Source: Shewanella sp. 1CM18E (GTDB lineage: Bacteria; Pseudomonadota; Gammaproteobacteria; Enterobacterales; Shewanellaceae). From it: a DNA stretch of 64,000 bases. The stretch covers positions 55,825-119,824 of the forward strand of contig NZ_JALNTW010000014.1 of the NCBI RefSeq assembly GCF_023161665.1. The letters are read 5' to 3'. Position numbers and translations under genes: made by a program. Each line of letters starts with the position of its first letter. Within the stretch, counting starts at the first letter, position 1. The notes beneath the pieces were generated by a model. It saw nothing but the letters and a program-made list of their open reading frames with translations. It was not told the origin of the DNA and did not search any database. This document shows, piece after piece, positions 6,801 through 14,743 of this stretch.

Positions 6801-6807
6801 AGCTAAC
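6801..6807 (-). other. Core recombination site at the 5' edge of the cassette array
   Basis: GTTAGCT on the minus strand fits the GTTRRRY core consensus and lies 17 bases upstream of the first cassette gene. It could be an attI remnant or the end of a lost cassette's attC. No intI gene is found on either strand up to the chemoreceptor or beyond. Confidence 0.45.
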
Positions 6808-6914
6808 AGCTTATTATCCTGCGTCTCGGATAAATCCCTACTCTTTATTAATTCACGTCAAATATAGCAACGTAAAGCATTGATGTAAAAGCGTTGAATA
6901 AACAAGATGGCGGC

Positions 6915-7283
6915 TTATTCAGTTTGGGCAACGCCATAGGCGATACTTTCAACATTAATGCACTGCTCAGAGTAACCGATACCAAATGTTAATCCGTCAT
7001 CTATGGTTACATCAGTCAAAATCTTAGTGCCTGCTATGACGCTTTTTGCCGCCGCAATCGCTTTAGGAGAAGACACACTGTCGCCAACGGGTAAGACATA
7101 TAAAAACTGCACCTGACAGCTCTGGCCTAATACGGGCCCTAACCTTACTAATTCTTCAGTAACACTTTTATCTTGGTAGGTTTGGCTAACAAAAGAACCA
7201 TGATTGGCGATATTACACCCTGCCAATAAAGCCGTACCGATTATCAACATGCTAGCTTTAGCCACTGCGGCTGTTTTTGTCAT
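6915..7283 (-). CDS. Small TRL-like lipoprotein
   Basis: The 122-residue product has a lipoprotein signal peptide with the lipobox LLAGC (cysteine 23), so it should be lipid-anchored in the envelope. The mature part has G-x-S-C-x-V-Q-F-L-Y-V-L-P-V-G-D-S-V, then an alanine-rich helix (KAIAAAKSVIAG) and TDVTIDDG. This spacing resembles the TRL-like family (PF13146). The function of that family is not established. It is outside the cassette array and looks like resident chromosome. The next gene upstream is the GreA-like protein, with an 80-base gap. Confidence 0.75.
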   Translation of the reverse strand: MTKTAAVAKASMLIIGTALLAGCNIANHGSFVSQTYQDKSVTEELVRLGPVLGQSCQVQFLYVLPVGDSVSSPKAIAAAKSVIAGTKILTDVTIDDGLTFGIGYSEQCINVESIAYGVAQTE

Positions 7284-7364
7284 ACTTGCCTCTTGAAAGT
7301 CATAATGACTGATATTATTGATATTGCTGATATACCCACATACCAGCGCTAATTTATAGCTACA

Positions 7365-7826
7365 TTAATTGATAGACACGATTTCAAATTCTGTTTGTTG
7401 CTGCATTACATTAAGCACGAACTCTTCACCTAATTGCCTGTTCATCATCGCTTTTCCAAGCGGAGATGCTGGAGTGACAACCATAAAAAAATACTGATTA
7501 TATTCAACTTTCAGCCCACCAGCGCTAGGACCCATAAAATAGAAGTAACTTTTATCATTGTTATCTACCAACTCGATAAAACGCCCTAAAGCCACTTTGT
7601 CTGCTTTTGTGGGTAACGAAGCCATAGTTGTAAACATCGCCTCAAAAGCATCAATGTCATCTTTACATTGAGCGACTCTCACAGATTGCCCGTGTGCTAG
7701 ATATGACGCTTCTAAACCAAATGTTTCGTACTTACTTTTGGCGACACTCTCTTTACTCGTTGCTGTTTCATGCGCTCTTTTAGCTGCTGCAATCGCATTT
7801 TGATGCGTATTGTTCAACGCTTGCAT
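7365..7826 (-). CDS. GreA/GreB C-terminal-domain protein
   Basis: The C-terminal 75 residues follow the GreA/GreB FKBP-like domain: GRFIELVD, YFYFMGPSAGGLKV, then VVTPASPLGKAMMNRQLGEEFVL. The last part matches the SPLGKALLGKxxGD signature of transcript cleavage factors. The N-terminal 60 residues are helical but shorter than the 75-residue Gre coiled coil and lack its clear acidic tip, so RNA polymerase binding is likely while cleavage stimulation is doubtful. I chose the ATG at 7826 because residues translated upstream of it look non-coding; no strong ribosome binding site supports either choice. It reads away from the outer-membrane gene at 8033. Confidence 0.65.
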   Translation of the reverse strand: MQALNNTHQNAIAAAKRAHETATSKESVAKSKYETFGLEASYLAHGQSVRVAQCKDDIDAFEAMFTTMASLPTKADKVALGRFIELVDNNDKSYFYFMGPSAGGLKVEYNQYFFMVVTPASPLGKAMMNRQLGEEFVLNVMQQQTEFEIVSIN

Positions 7827-8032
7827 AATTAACAATCTAATTTCAGTTATTGCTACCACTAAACCTAAGCCTGCTGTTACATATAGCTGACAGCTTAACA
7901 AAATAATCTCACTAAGCCTTAGATTATTCTACTTAAATAGGTACTTAATTCTTGAGTTTAAACAAAATATTGTTAACTTAAAGTAAACACATAAGCGTAA
8001 ATGTCTTGGTAGTCATAATTGGGGGATTTTAG

Positions 8033-9040
8033 ATGGCGTTACACATTTTAAATAGTGCTCCTCCATACCATAAAGCAAACATTTATTACTGTGCTAAAAA
8101 GCTGGGTTTCAACAACGGCCAAAAAGCGCTGTCGACAGCGAAAAAACGCGTAAATAAAGTCATCGCTACCACTGCCAGTTTGTTACTCAGCCATTATTGT
8201 ATGGCGCAAGAACTCGAACCACGCAGCTACACTAACATTCCTATTGGTATGCACTTTCTTGCTGCTGGGATAGTTCATTCTGAAGGGGATTTATCACCTG
8301 CTCCAACCGCGCCGATCAGTAATGCAAACCTCAATATTGATGCGGGCGTTATAGGCTATGCCCATACTTTTGATTTAATGGGCAACTCATCTAAATTTGA
8401 TATCGCTGCAAGTCGAGTTTGTTATCAAGGAGATGCCGAACTTAACGGCGAAAAAGTCAGTGCCGATCGCTGCGGCTATGGCGACCCAACAATGCGGCTA
8501 ACTTGGAATTTTCTTGGCGCGCCCGCCTTACAAGCAAAAGATTTTGCTAGCTGGAAGCAAGGGCTCGTGGTGGGCACCAGTTTGCAGATAACCCTGCCTT
8601 TAGGCAGTTACGATAAAGAGAAACTGTTAAACTCAGGCAGTAACAGATGGGTGTTTAGGCCGGGTATTGGCTTATCTCATCGGTTAGGTAATTGGTATTA
8701 CGACGTAATGGCGTCGGTTAGGTTTTACACCGACAACAAACAATATTTGGTTGATACCAACTTACAACAAGACCCGTTATATACAGTGCAAGGCCATCTT
8801 ATTTATAACCTTAATCGAGGGCATTGGCTTTCATTAAATGCTAATTTATTTTTTGGCGGTGAAACCAGTAAAAATACCATTAACTCTCTTGATGAACAGC
8901 AAAACTCTCGGCTTGGCTTAACCTACTCTTTTCCGATAAATCAAAAAAATAGCATTAAGTTAAATGCCAGTACCGGCGTGATAACCGAGTTCGGAAACGA
9001 TTTCAGTACCTTTGGTGCACTTTGGCAATATCGATTTTAA
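8033..9040 (+). CDS. Outer-membrane beta-barrel protein, phenol-degradation MetA-like family
   Basis: This is a 335-residue protein whose body is amphipathic beta strands ending in an aromatic residue (LWQYRF), as expected of outer-membrane barrels. Motifs such as FDIAASRVCYQG, GYGDPTMRLTWNFLGAPAL and the strands after it match the 'phenol MetA degradation pathway' transporter-like family (PF13557). The N-terminal region includes a signal peptide-like segment (VIATTASLLLSHYCMAQ) placed unusually far in, at residues 43-59, so the true start could be internal. GGGGG stands nine bases before the chosen ATG. The substrate is unknown. A bidirectional terminator separates it from the convergent roxA gene. 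Confidence 0.75.
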   Translation: MALHILNSAPPYHKANIYYCAKKLGFNNGQKALSTAKKRVNKVIATTASLLLSHYCMAQELEPRSYTNIPIGMHFLAAGIVHSEGDLSPAPTAPISNANLNIDAGVIGYAHTFDLMGNSSKFDIAASRVCYQGDAELNGEKVSADRCGYGDPTMRLTWNFLGAPALQAKDFASWKQGLVVGTSLQITLPLGSYDKEKLLNSGSNRWVFRPGIGLSHRLGNWYYDVMASVRFYTDNKQYLVDTNLQQDPLYTVQGHLIYNLNRGHWLSLNANLFFGGETSKNTINSLDEQQNSRLGLTYSFPINQKNSIKLNASTGVITEFGNDFSTFGALWQYRF

Positions 9041-9048
9041 TCAATAAA

Positions 9049-9079
9049 AAAGCTCAGCCTACGTAAGTAGCTGAGCTTT
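9049..9079. terminator. Bidirectional rho-independent terminator
   Basis: AAAGCTCAGC pairs with GCTGAGCTTT around an 11-base loop, between the convergent outer-membrane gene and roxA. Confidence 0.8.
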
Positions 9080-9114
9080 AGTAACACTCGCTTTATCTAT
9101 TCGATAAAACGGTG

Positions 9115-10275
9115 TTATTCAACCTCTTCAAAATACCAATAGCCCGCATTAACCCACGCAGTGATAGTATCCATAACCTCTTGGTCGTCAAACCAATCGG
9201 CTAAATCAGCTTGGGATAATGTTTGCTGATCACATAAGGCTTGGATCAAGGTCGTTTTACCTTGGCTAGCTTTACCTTGGCTAAATTTGGCTTGTTCACC
9301 ATTGATATACATCACGCCAGAATCAAGGCTATTTGCAAAGTATAAACAACGCAGGCCGCCTAAACGCATTAGAGGCTGTTCGCTAATAATTTCAGCAATA
9401 TCTTCAGCTTGGAAGTCTAGAGCAACCTCAGGCAAATCCAATTCGCATTTAGATTGGGTTAGATAGCGTCCACTAAATTCGCTAACAAGTTCGTCATCTA
9501 GCGTATCCACTAACTGCTGCTTTAATCGAGCTAAATCTTGTTCGCTGACTAAACCAGAGTTGTGGCTAAGTGGGCGATCAGGATCGTTGATTTGACTTGC
9601 ACCTAAGTCTTTATCAATCAGGTGATCGGCAAGTGCACTGACCATATCTTTAGTCGATGCTGTACGGTAACCCACAGAAAAACTCATTGACGGTTCAAGC
9701 GTGACGCCATCATGTGGGAACCCTGGCGGTAGATATAAAATATCACCCGGCAGTAATTCAACATCGATAATTGGCTCAAAAGCTTCGGTATGCAATAGCG
9801 CTGGGTGCGCAGCAAACTCTTTGTGTGGACCTAAATCCCCAACGCGCCAGCGACGACGACCAGAACCTTGGCAAATAAACACATCATAAAGGTCTATGTG
9901 CGGCCCTACTCCACCACCTGGTACAGCGTAGCTGACCATTACGTCATCTAAACGCCAGCGTGGAATAAAGTCAAAGCACTTAAGCAGATCTTCCGCTTCT
10001 GGAACCCAATTGTTTAACGCTTGAACAATTAATGTCCAGTCGTTTTCGCCAAGGTGATCGTAAGATTCAAATGGACCAAACTCTGCCTGCCAGTCGCCTT
10101 CATCGCGGTACACTCTGCGTGACTCAACCATCTCTTCACAAGCAAGCCCAGCCATTTCATCGGGTGTTAACAAGTCTTGAAAGTTTTTAAATCCTTGACG
10201 GATCACTAATGGTTTTTTTTGCCAGTATTCATTAAGAAACTGCTCAGGCGTTAAGCCATTGATATCTAATTGCAT
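9115..10275 (-). CDS. roxA: Ribosomal protein L16 arginine hydroxylase
   Basis: The 386-residue cupin/JmjC-type 2-oxoglutarate and Fe(II) oxygenase corresponds to E. coli YcfD (373 residues). The iron ligands are visible as H126 and D128 (GPHIDLYDV) and H188 (PPGFPHDG), and the 2-oxoglutarate-contacting RRRWRVG follows at 140-146. YcfD hydroxylates an arginine of ribosomal protein L16 (established for E. coli). The start at the ATG 10275 gives the expected N-terminus MQLDINGL. It diverges from the DnaQ-like exonuclease gene. Nothing odd is seen. Confidence 0.9.
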   Translation of the reverse strand: MQLDINGLTPEQFLNEYWQKKPLVIRQGFKNFQDLLTPDEMAGLACEEMVESRRVYRDEGDWQAEFGPFESYDHLGENDWTLIVQALNNWVPEAEDLLKCFDFIPRWRLDDVMVSYAVPGGGVGPHIDLYDVFICQGSGRRRWRVGDLGPHKEFAAHPALLHTEAFEPIIDVELLPGDILYLPPGFPHDGVTLEPSMSFSVGYRTASTKDMVSALADHLIDKDLGASQINDPDRPLSHNSGLVSEQDLARLKQQLVDTLDDELVSEFSGRYLTQSKCELDLPEVALDFQAEDIAEIISEQPLMRLGGLRCLYFANSLDSGVMYINGEQAKFSQGKASQGKTTLIQALCDQQTLSQADLADWFDDQEVMDTITAWVNAGYWYFEEVE

Positions 10276-10415
10276 GTTATTAACTCACTAAAATTTGGCG
10301 CGATCCTAGCAAACAAATGATAAAAAAAATCTCGGTGAGATCATGAAACATGCTTATTGTGTGCAGCAATTAGGAGGAAACACTATAGGCAAGGTAATTT
10401 GATTGACTGTTATAG

Positions 10416-11102
10416 GTGGATCAATACAATATCGGACAAATACACTATAGACCCAAAAAATTGACTCAAATTACTCACTCAACACTATCACGCCCAGCAG
10501 ACACGGTAATTGTACTCGACTTTGAAACCACAGGTTTATCACCAACCCAAGGTGATAGAGCCATTGAAATTGGTGCCGTCATGCTAAAAGATGGCAAAGT
10601 GATTGATAGGTTTCAACAGCTTATGAATCCGGGATTCCGGGTGAGTAGCTTTATTGAAAACTACACAGGGATAAGTAATGAGATGTTGCTAGATGCTCAG
10701 TCATGCGAAACAGTAATGAGTGAGTTTGCAGACTTTATTGGTGATTACAATCTGGTTGCCCATAACGCATCATTTGACCAACGTTTTTTGGATGCCGAAT
10801 TACGCCAAATTAACCGTCATTATTCAGGTAAATTTGCCTGTTCTATGTTGATTGCACGTCGGCTGTATCAAGACGCGCCAAACCATAAGCTTGGTAGTTT
10901 AATTAGTTACAAGAATATTCAACATGATGGTGTGTTTCACCGCGCTTTAGCCGATAGTGAAATGACAGCTGACCTTTGGTTGGCCATGCTTGAAGATCTG
11001 CAGCAAGATTTTCAATTATTTAACCCAGACTTTAGTTTATTGCAATCGATAGCAAAACAAAGCAAAGCGAACGTTTTTCAGTTTTTGCGTAAACAAAGCT
11101 AA
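10416..11102 (+). CDS. DnaQ-like 3'-5' exonuclease (DEDDh family)
   Basis: This 228-residue exonuclease has the three Exo motifs of the DEDDh group: D35 and E37 (LDFETTG), D121 (HNASFDQRF) and H175/D180 (HRALADSEMT). It resembles the proofreading epsilon subunit fold but lacks the C-terminal tail that binds the polymerase. It is probably a stand-alone nuclease acting on DNA or RNA 3' ends. The start is GTG at 10416, with a weak ribosome binding site, so the N-terminus is uncertain. A bidirectional terminator follows. Confidence 0.85.
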   Translation: MDQYNIGQIHYRPKKLTQITHSTLSRPADTVIVLDFETTGLSPTQGDRAIEIGAVMLKDGKVIDRFQQLMNPGFRVSSFIENYTGISNEMLLDAQSCETVMSEFADFIGDYNLVAHNASFDQRFLDAELRQINRHYSGKFACSMLIARRLYQDAPNHKLGSLISYKNIQHDGVFHRALADSEMTADLWLAMLEDLQQDFQLFNPDFSLLQSIAKQSKANVFQFLRKQS

Positions 11103-11120
11103 CCGTGTTTTAAGTCATGC

Positions 11121-11154
11121 ATAACCGCAGCTTTAAAGTTAAAACTGCGGTTAT
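11121..11154. terminator. Bidirectional terminator
   Basis: ATAACCGCAG pairs with CTGCGGTTAT around a 14-base loop, between two convergent genes. Confidence 0.7.
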
Positions 11155-11158
11155 TAAT

Positions 11159-11857
11159 TTATAAACCTAGCTCATCCAATAAATCATCAGCAGTGCTGGG
11201 ATCCGTGACTGCGAGCTTTTCTTTCTTTGATTCTTTGCCTGCAGATGCCAAAATTTGTCCGTGCTCAGCAAGGAGCTCATCTAAATCAAACTCATCGTCT
11301 GCTTCAAACTCGCTCAACTTAATAAACTCAGTTTTATCCATAGCAAATTCTAAATAAAACACATGGTTATTTTGGGTTTTAAATGATACTCGACGTGCAA
11401 TACCATCATCTAAATTGGTATCAATCGAAATAGTTAACTCTTTATTGATAGTCAACATCTTAGGCTGACTTTGACTAATGCTAGTTTGTAATTCTTTACT
11501 GATTTTATTAATGAAATCACCAAGAATTTGATTCATCAATTCTCCCATCACATTACCGACATCATCAGAGGTGTGTGAGATAGCTAATTCAGACTCAGGC
11601 ATCGCCATGTTAAGCATATATTCGCGGTAAATTTCCATTGCGGCGGGTGCTGAAAAATTAATCACCACCAGCCCAGAGAAGCCACCATCAAAAATTGAGA
11701 AACAGCCTAGATCTGGTTTCAAACAAGTTTTCGTTATCGATTGCACCATGCCGGCATGAGAAATTTGACTATGAGTCGTGCTTGATAAGACATGAGCAAC
11801 AGAATGGCATAACTTTAATAAGATATCGTCAGTCGAAACAGAAACAGTGCTTTGCAT
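11159..11857 (-). CDS. DUF3334-type protein with CheX-like features
   Basis: The 232-residue cytoplasmic protein has a segment DDVGNVMGELMNQILGDF at about 97-114. This resembles the E..N.i.G pattern of CheC/CheX/FliY phosphatase-fold proteins. Acidic C-terminal stretches (FEADDEFDLDEL and DLLDELGL) follow a mixed beta region. Overall length and layout fit DUF3334, an uncharacterised Vibrio and Shewanella family; I recall this from memory and cannot search. A link to chemotaxis is suggested by the divergent chemoreceptor gene at 12176 but is inference. Confidence 0.65.
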   Translation of the reverse strand: MQSTVSVSTDDILLKLCHSVAHVLSSTTHSQISHAGMVQSITKTCLKPDLGCFSIFDGGFSGLVVINFSAPAAMEIYREYMLNMAMPESELAISHTSDDVGNVMGELMNQILGDFINKISKELQTSISQSQPKMLTINKELTISIDTNLDDGIARRVSFKTQNNHVFYLEFAMDKTEFIKLSEFEADDEFDLDELLAEHGQILASAGKESKKEKLAVTDPSTADDLLDELGL

Positions 11858-12175
11858 AAAAACAACCTTTTATTGATAATCCGCATTATATTGCCTCAGT
11901 CACTTAACAAAACATAGTAAAAGCCGTCATCATTCTTATATAAAGTCAGATTTCGGGATTTTATCCTGCAAAGTATTGAGTTATAGATCTAAATTTTTAT
12001 AAAAGTGGCCCTTAAGTGAAAGCAGCAGAATATTAGTCTAAGCCCTTATTTATCTCGATTTTTAAGTTTTTGGATGCAGTTAACATATTAAAAATAAACA
12101 TTAACTGCCTTATTCATTTGCCCTAGCAAAAAGGGTAAGTTAACAGCATGTATTCGTAAACAAAATGACAACAAT
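11858..12175. other. Divergent promoter region
   Basis: The 318-base AT-rich gap separates the DUF3334-type gene from the chemoreceptor. It must hold promoters for both. I see no further gene, RNA or clear operator. Confidence 0.5.
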
Positions 12176-13816
12176 ATGATTGCTTTACTAAGACAATTTA
12201 CGATTTTACAGCGGTTGATATTAATGTTGATGCTAGCTGCAATCGGTACCGTTTGTTTTGCAAGCTTCTCTATTAACGAACAATACACAAATTTGGTTAG
12301 CCAAAAATGGCTACAAAATGATGCCCAAATCAATACTGCAATTAGTCTTTTAGATGCGAATAAGCAACTAGTAACAGACAATAAAACCTCAATTGCTGAC
12401 GCCCAAAGTGCAGCTAAACATCTATTCAACTCGATTCATTTCGGTAACGACGGTTACTTTATCGTTTTAGACGAACAGCAGAACATTCTTGCCCATGGCG
12501 CAGATCAAAATGTGATTAACCAAAATGGCGAGCAAGTGTTTCGCTCCCAAGATCCAGTTAACTTTAATAGCTTAGTCAACCTGGCTAAACAGCAACAAAT
12601 CGCAACAGCAGAAATAAATTTTCCTAACCCAAGCAGTGGCCAGTTAGAAACCAAACTAGTTGAAGCTCGTTACTACCAACCTTGGGGCTGGACTATAGTC
12701 ACCGGCAGTTATATGAGTGATATCCATGATGTGATGTACTCTATGGCATTTGATTATTTGGTCATTATGCTGATGATCTCTATCCCAATTTTCTTGTTCT
12801 TTTTAGTGCTAAATGTGTCAATTACTGCACCTCTAAAAGAAGCGATTGCCGCCATGCGCGATATCGCTCAAGGCGAAGGTGATTTAACCCAAAAACTGCC
12901 GACTAAAGGCAAGGATGAAGTGGCCGATCTTGCTAAAGCTTTCAATCTGTTTGTGATAAAAATTCGCGATATGGTGGCAGAGCTTAAACCTATTGGCCAA
13001 AGCTTAGATAATGATGCCCTGCGACTACTCAATGCAGCAGAAGAGTCAAATGTCAGTGTTGAACACTTGCACCGTGAAACAGCCAGTGTCGCCACAGCCA
13101 TTAATCAAATGCTCTCGACAACTCACGAAATGGCTAACAATACCAATCAAGCAGCAGATGCAGCGAATAGTGTTAAAAGCCAAGCAGAGCAAAGCATGCA
13201 GATGATGAATGCTACGCTAGGTAATACCGAACTACTGGCAACCGAACTTAAAAATGCACAACAAGTTACCCATGCATTAGGCAAGTCATCCTCGCAGATT
13301 GGCAGTATCTTAGATGTTATTCGCGGCATCGCCGAACAAACCAACTTATTAGCGCTTAACGCCGCGATTGAAGCTGCACGTGCTGGTGCCCATGGCAGAG
13401 GTTTTGCAGTGGTCGCAGATGAAGTTCGCGCCCTTGCTAATCGCACTCAAGACTCCACTAATGAGATCCAAAATATCATTAAAGATATTCAGTCTGGTGT
13501 GAACCAAGTTGTCACGAGTAACGAGCAAAATCAAAGTCAATCTCAAGAAGTACAATCACAAGCTACAGAGGTGAGTGACTCTTTAGGCGATATTTTGCAG
13601 TTAATAGCCCATATCAGTGATATGAACACCCAACTAGCCAGTGCAACTGAAGAACAATCTATCGTAACCGAAGAGATTAATCGCAACGTATGTAAAATTA
13701 CCGAATTGACAGAAGTGTCGGTCAAGGCTAATGAAAGTAATCATAACGCTGCGGTTTCACTACAAAAAATCAGTCAAGACAGCGCACAAACTCTTGGACA
13801 ATTTAAAGTCGACTAA
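12176..13816 (+). CDS. Methyl-accepting chemotaxis protein
   Basis: The 546-residue chemoreceptor has a first transmembrane helix at about 10-30, a periplasmic sensor of the single-Cache type (FGNDGYFIVLDEQQNILAHG), and a second helix at about 190-212. HAMP follows, then the cytoplasmic signalling hairpin at about 380-425 (GIAEQTNLLALNAAIEAARA, FAVVADEVRALANRTQ). It senses small ligands outside the inner membrane and controls CheA. No CheR-binding pentapeptide is present at the end (GQFKVD). The ligand cannot be predicted. It stands alone, with a terminator downstream at 13912. Confidence 0.92.
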   Translation: MIALLRQFTILQRLILMLMLAAIGTVCFASFSINEQYTNLVSQKWLQNDAQINTAISLLDANKQLVTDNKTSIADAQSAAKHLFNSIHFGNDGYFIVLDEQQNILAHGADQNVINQNGEQVFRSQDPVNFNSLVNLAKQQQIATAEINFPNPSSGQLETKLVEARYYQPWGWTIVTGSYMSDIHDVMYSMAFDYLVIMLMISIPIFLFFLVLNVSITAPLKEAIAAMRDIAQGEGDLTQKLPTKGKDEVADLAKAFNLFVIKIRDMVAELKPIGQSLDNDALRLLNAAEESNVSVEHLHRETASVATAINQMLSTTHEMANNTNQAADAANSVKSQAEQSMQMMNATLGNTELLATELKNAQQVTHALGKSSSQIGSILDVIRGIAEQTNLLALNAAIEAARAGAHGRGFAVVADEVRALANRTQDSTNEIQNIIKDIQSGVNQVVTSNEQNQSQSQEVQSQATEVSDSLGDILQLIAHISDMNTQLASATEEQSIVTEEINRNVCKITELTEVSVKANESNHNAAVSLQKISQDSAQTLGQFKVD

Positions 13817-13911
13817 AAGCTCAAACAACGAATGTTGTTATCGCTGACCACAAAATTGAGTATGTATTGACGAGTTAGACCTAACCATAACCTTTTTATA
13901 CCAGCTCACCA

Positions 13912-13940
13912 CGCGAGGAGTTTTTACTCCTCGCGCTTTA
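13912..13940 (+). terminator. Rho-independent terminator
   Basis: CGCGAGGAG-TTTTTA-CTCCTCGCG followed by CTTTAT, downstream of the chemoreceptor gene. Confidence 0.75.
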
Positions 13941-13996
13941 TGTAAATTATGATAAGCTGAAACACTCAAGGGATCTTGAAAGAGTGAGTAATACCT

Positions 13997-14383
13997 ATGG
14001 CTCGCATGACCTTAGCAATTCATCCAGCGCTTTATACCATTCATAGTTTCACACCAGATACCGTTATTCCTGCGGACGTATTTCAGCAGCCGATGTATTT
14101 TATCGGTAAAACCAAAGATGAAGTTTCAGTGGTTGTGCCATCAGATCTCAAGCTTGATAGCTTAGAGCAAGAAGATGATTGGCGCTGCTTAGAAGTGTTA
14201 GGCCCCTTAGGCTTTTCGATGACAGGTATATTGGCAAACGTTTCCGGCACGCTAGCCGATGTAGACATTAGTATTTTCGCTATTTCCACCTTCGATACCG
14301 ACTATATTTTAGTCAAGTCCAATACCTTGGTAGCAACAACCAAAGCACTAAAAAAGAAAAATTACCAAATCATTGATTATTAG
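13997..14383 (+). CDS. ACT domain-containing protein
   Basis: The 128-residue protein shows the C-terminal ACT-like unit found in small ACT_7/CASTOR-type proteins: WRCLEVLGPLGFSMTGILANVSGTLADVDISIFAISTFDTDYILV. ACT domains usually bind amino acids. The N-terminal half (LAIHPALYTIHSF) matches the same small family. There is no catalytic domain, so a ligand-binding or regulatory role is likely, but the partner is unknown. It precedes ptsH by 92 bases and may or may not be co-transcribed. Confidence 0.8.
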   Translation: MARMTLAIHPALYTIHSFTPDTVIPADVFQQPMYFIGKTKDEVSVVVPSDLKLDSLEQEDDWRCLEVLGPLGFSMTGILANVSGTLADVDISIFAISTFDTDYILVKSNTLVATTKALKKKNYQIIDY

Positions 14384-14475
14384 TGACAATATCCATAAAT
14401 TAGTGATTAATACGGTCGCGGTACCACAATAAATATTGTACGAGTTTGGTTTATAAACTTAAGAGTCTACGCATA

Positions 14476-14733
14476 ATGTACGAAAAAGTAGTCACCATTA
14501 CAGCTGAGCACGGGATTCACACTCGCCCTGCAGCCCTTGTGGTAAAAAAGGCAAAATCGTTTGCCTGTGATATTTTTGTTGAGTGCGATGGCAAACAAGC
14601 CAGTGCAAAAAGTTTGTTTAAGTTGCAAACCTTGGGCTTATATCAAGGTGTCTCGGTAAAAGTCATCGCTGACGGAGAGCAAGCACAACAAGCTGTGCAA
14701 GAAGTCTCTGAGTTACTCATTACACTTAGTTAA
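14476..14733 (+). CDS. ptsH: PTS phosphocarrier protein HPr
   Basis: The 85-residue HPr carries the phosphorylation site H15 in EHGIHTRPAA and the serine at position 46 in QASAKSLFKL. It passes phosphate from enzyme I to EIIA proteins. I placed the start at the ATG 14476 rather than an upstream codon at 14446, because it gives the standard HPr N-terminus MYEKVVTI and normal length. It is the first gene of ptsH-ptsI-crr, ten bases before ptsI. Confidence 0.93.
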   Translation: MYEKVVTITAEHGIHTRPAALVVKKAKSFACDIFVECDGKQASAKSLFKLQTLGLYQGVSVKVIADGEQAQQAVQEVSELLITLS

Positions 14734-14743
14734 AGGGCGCGTT

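Noticed and set aside
6784..6914. Integron integrase gene near the array
   Set aside because: No open frame with tyrosine recombinase motifs is present on either strand near the array ends.
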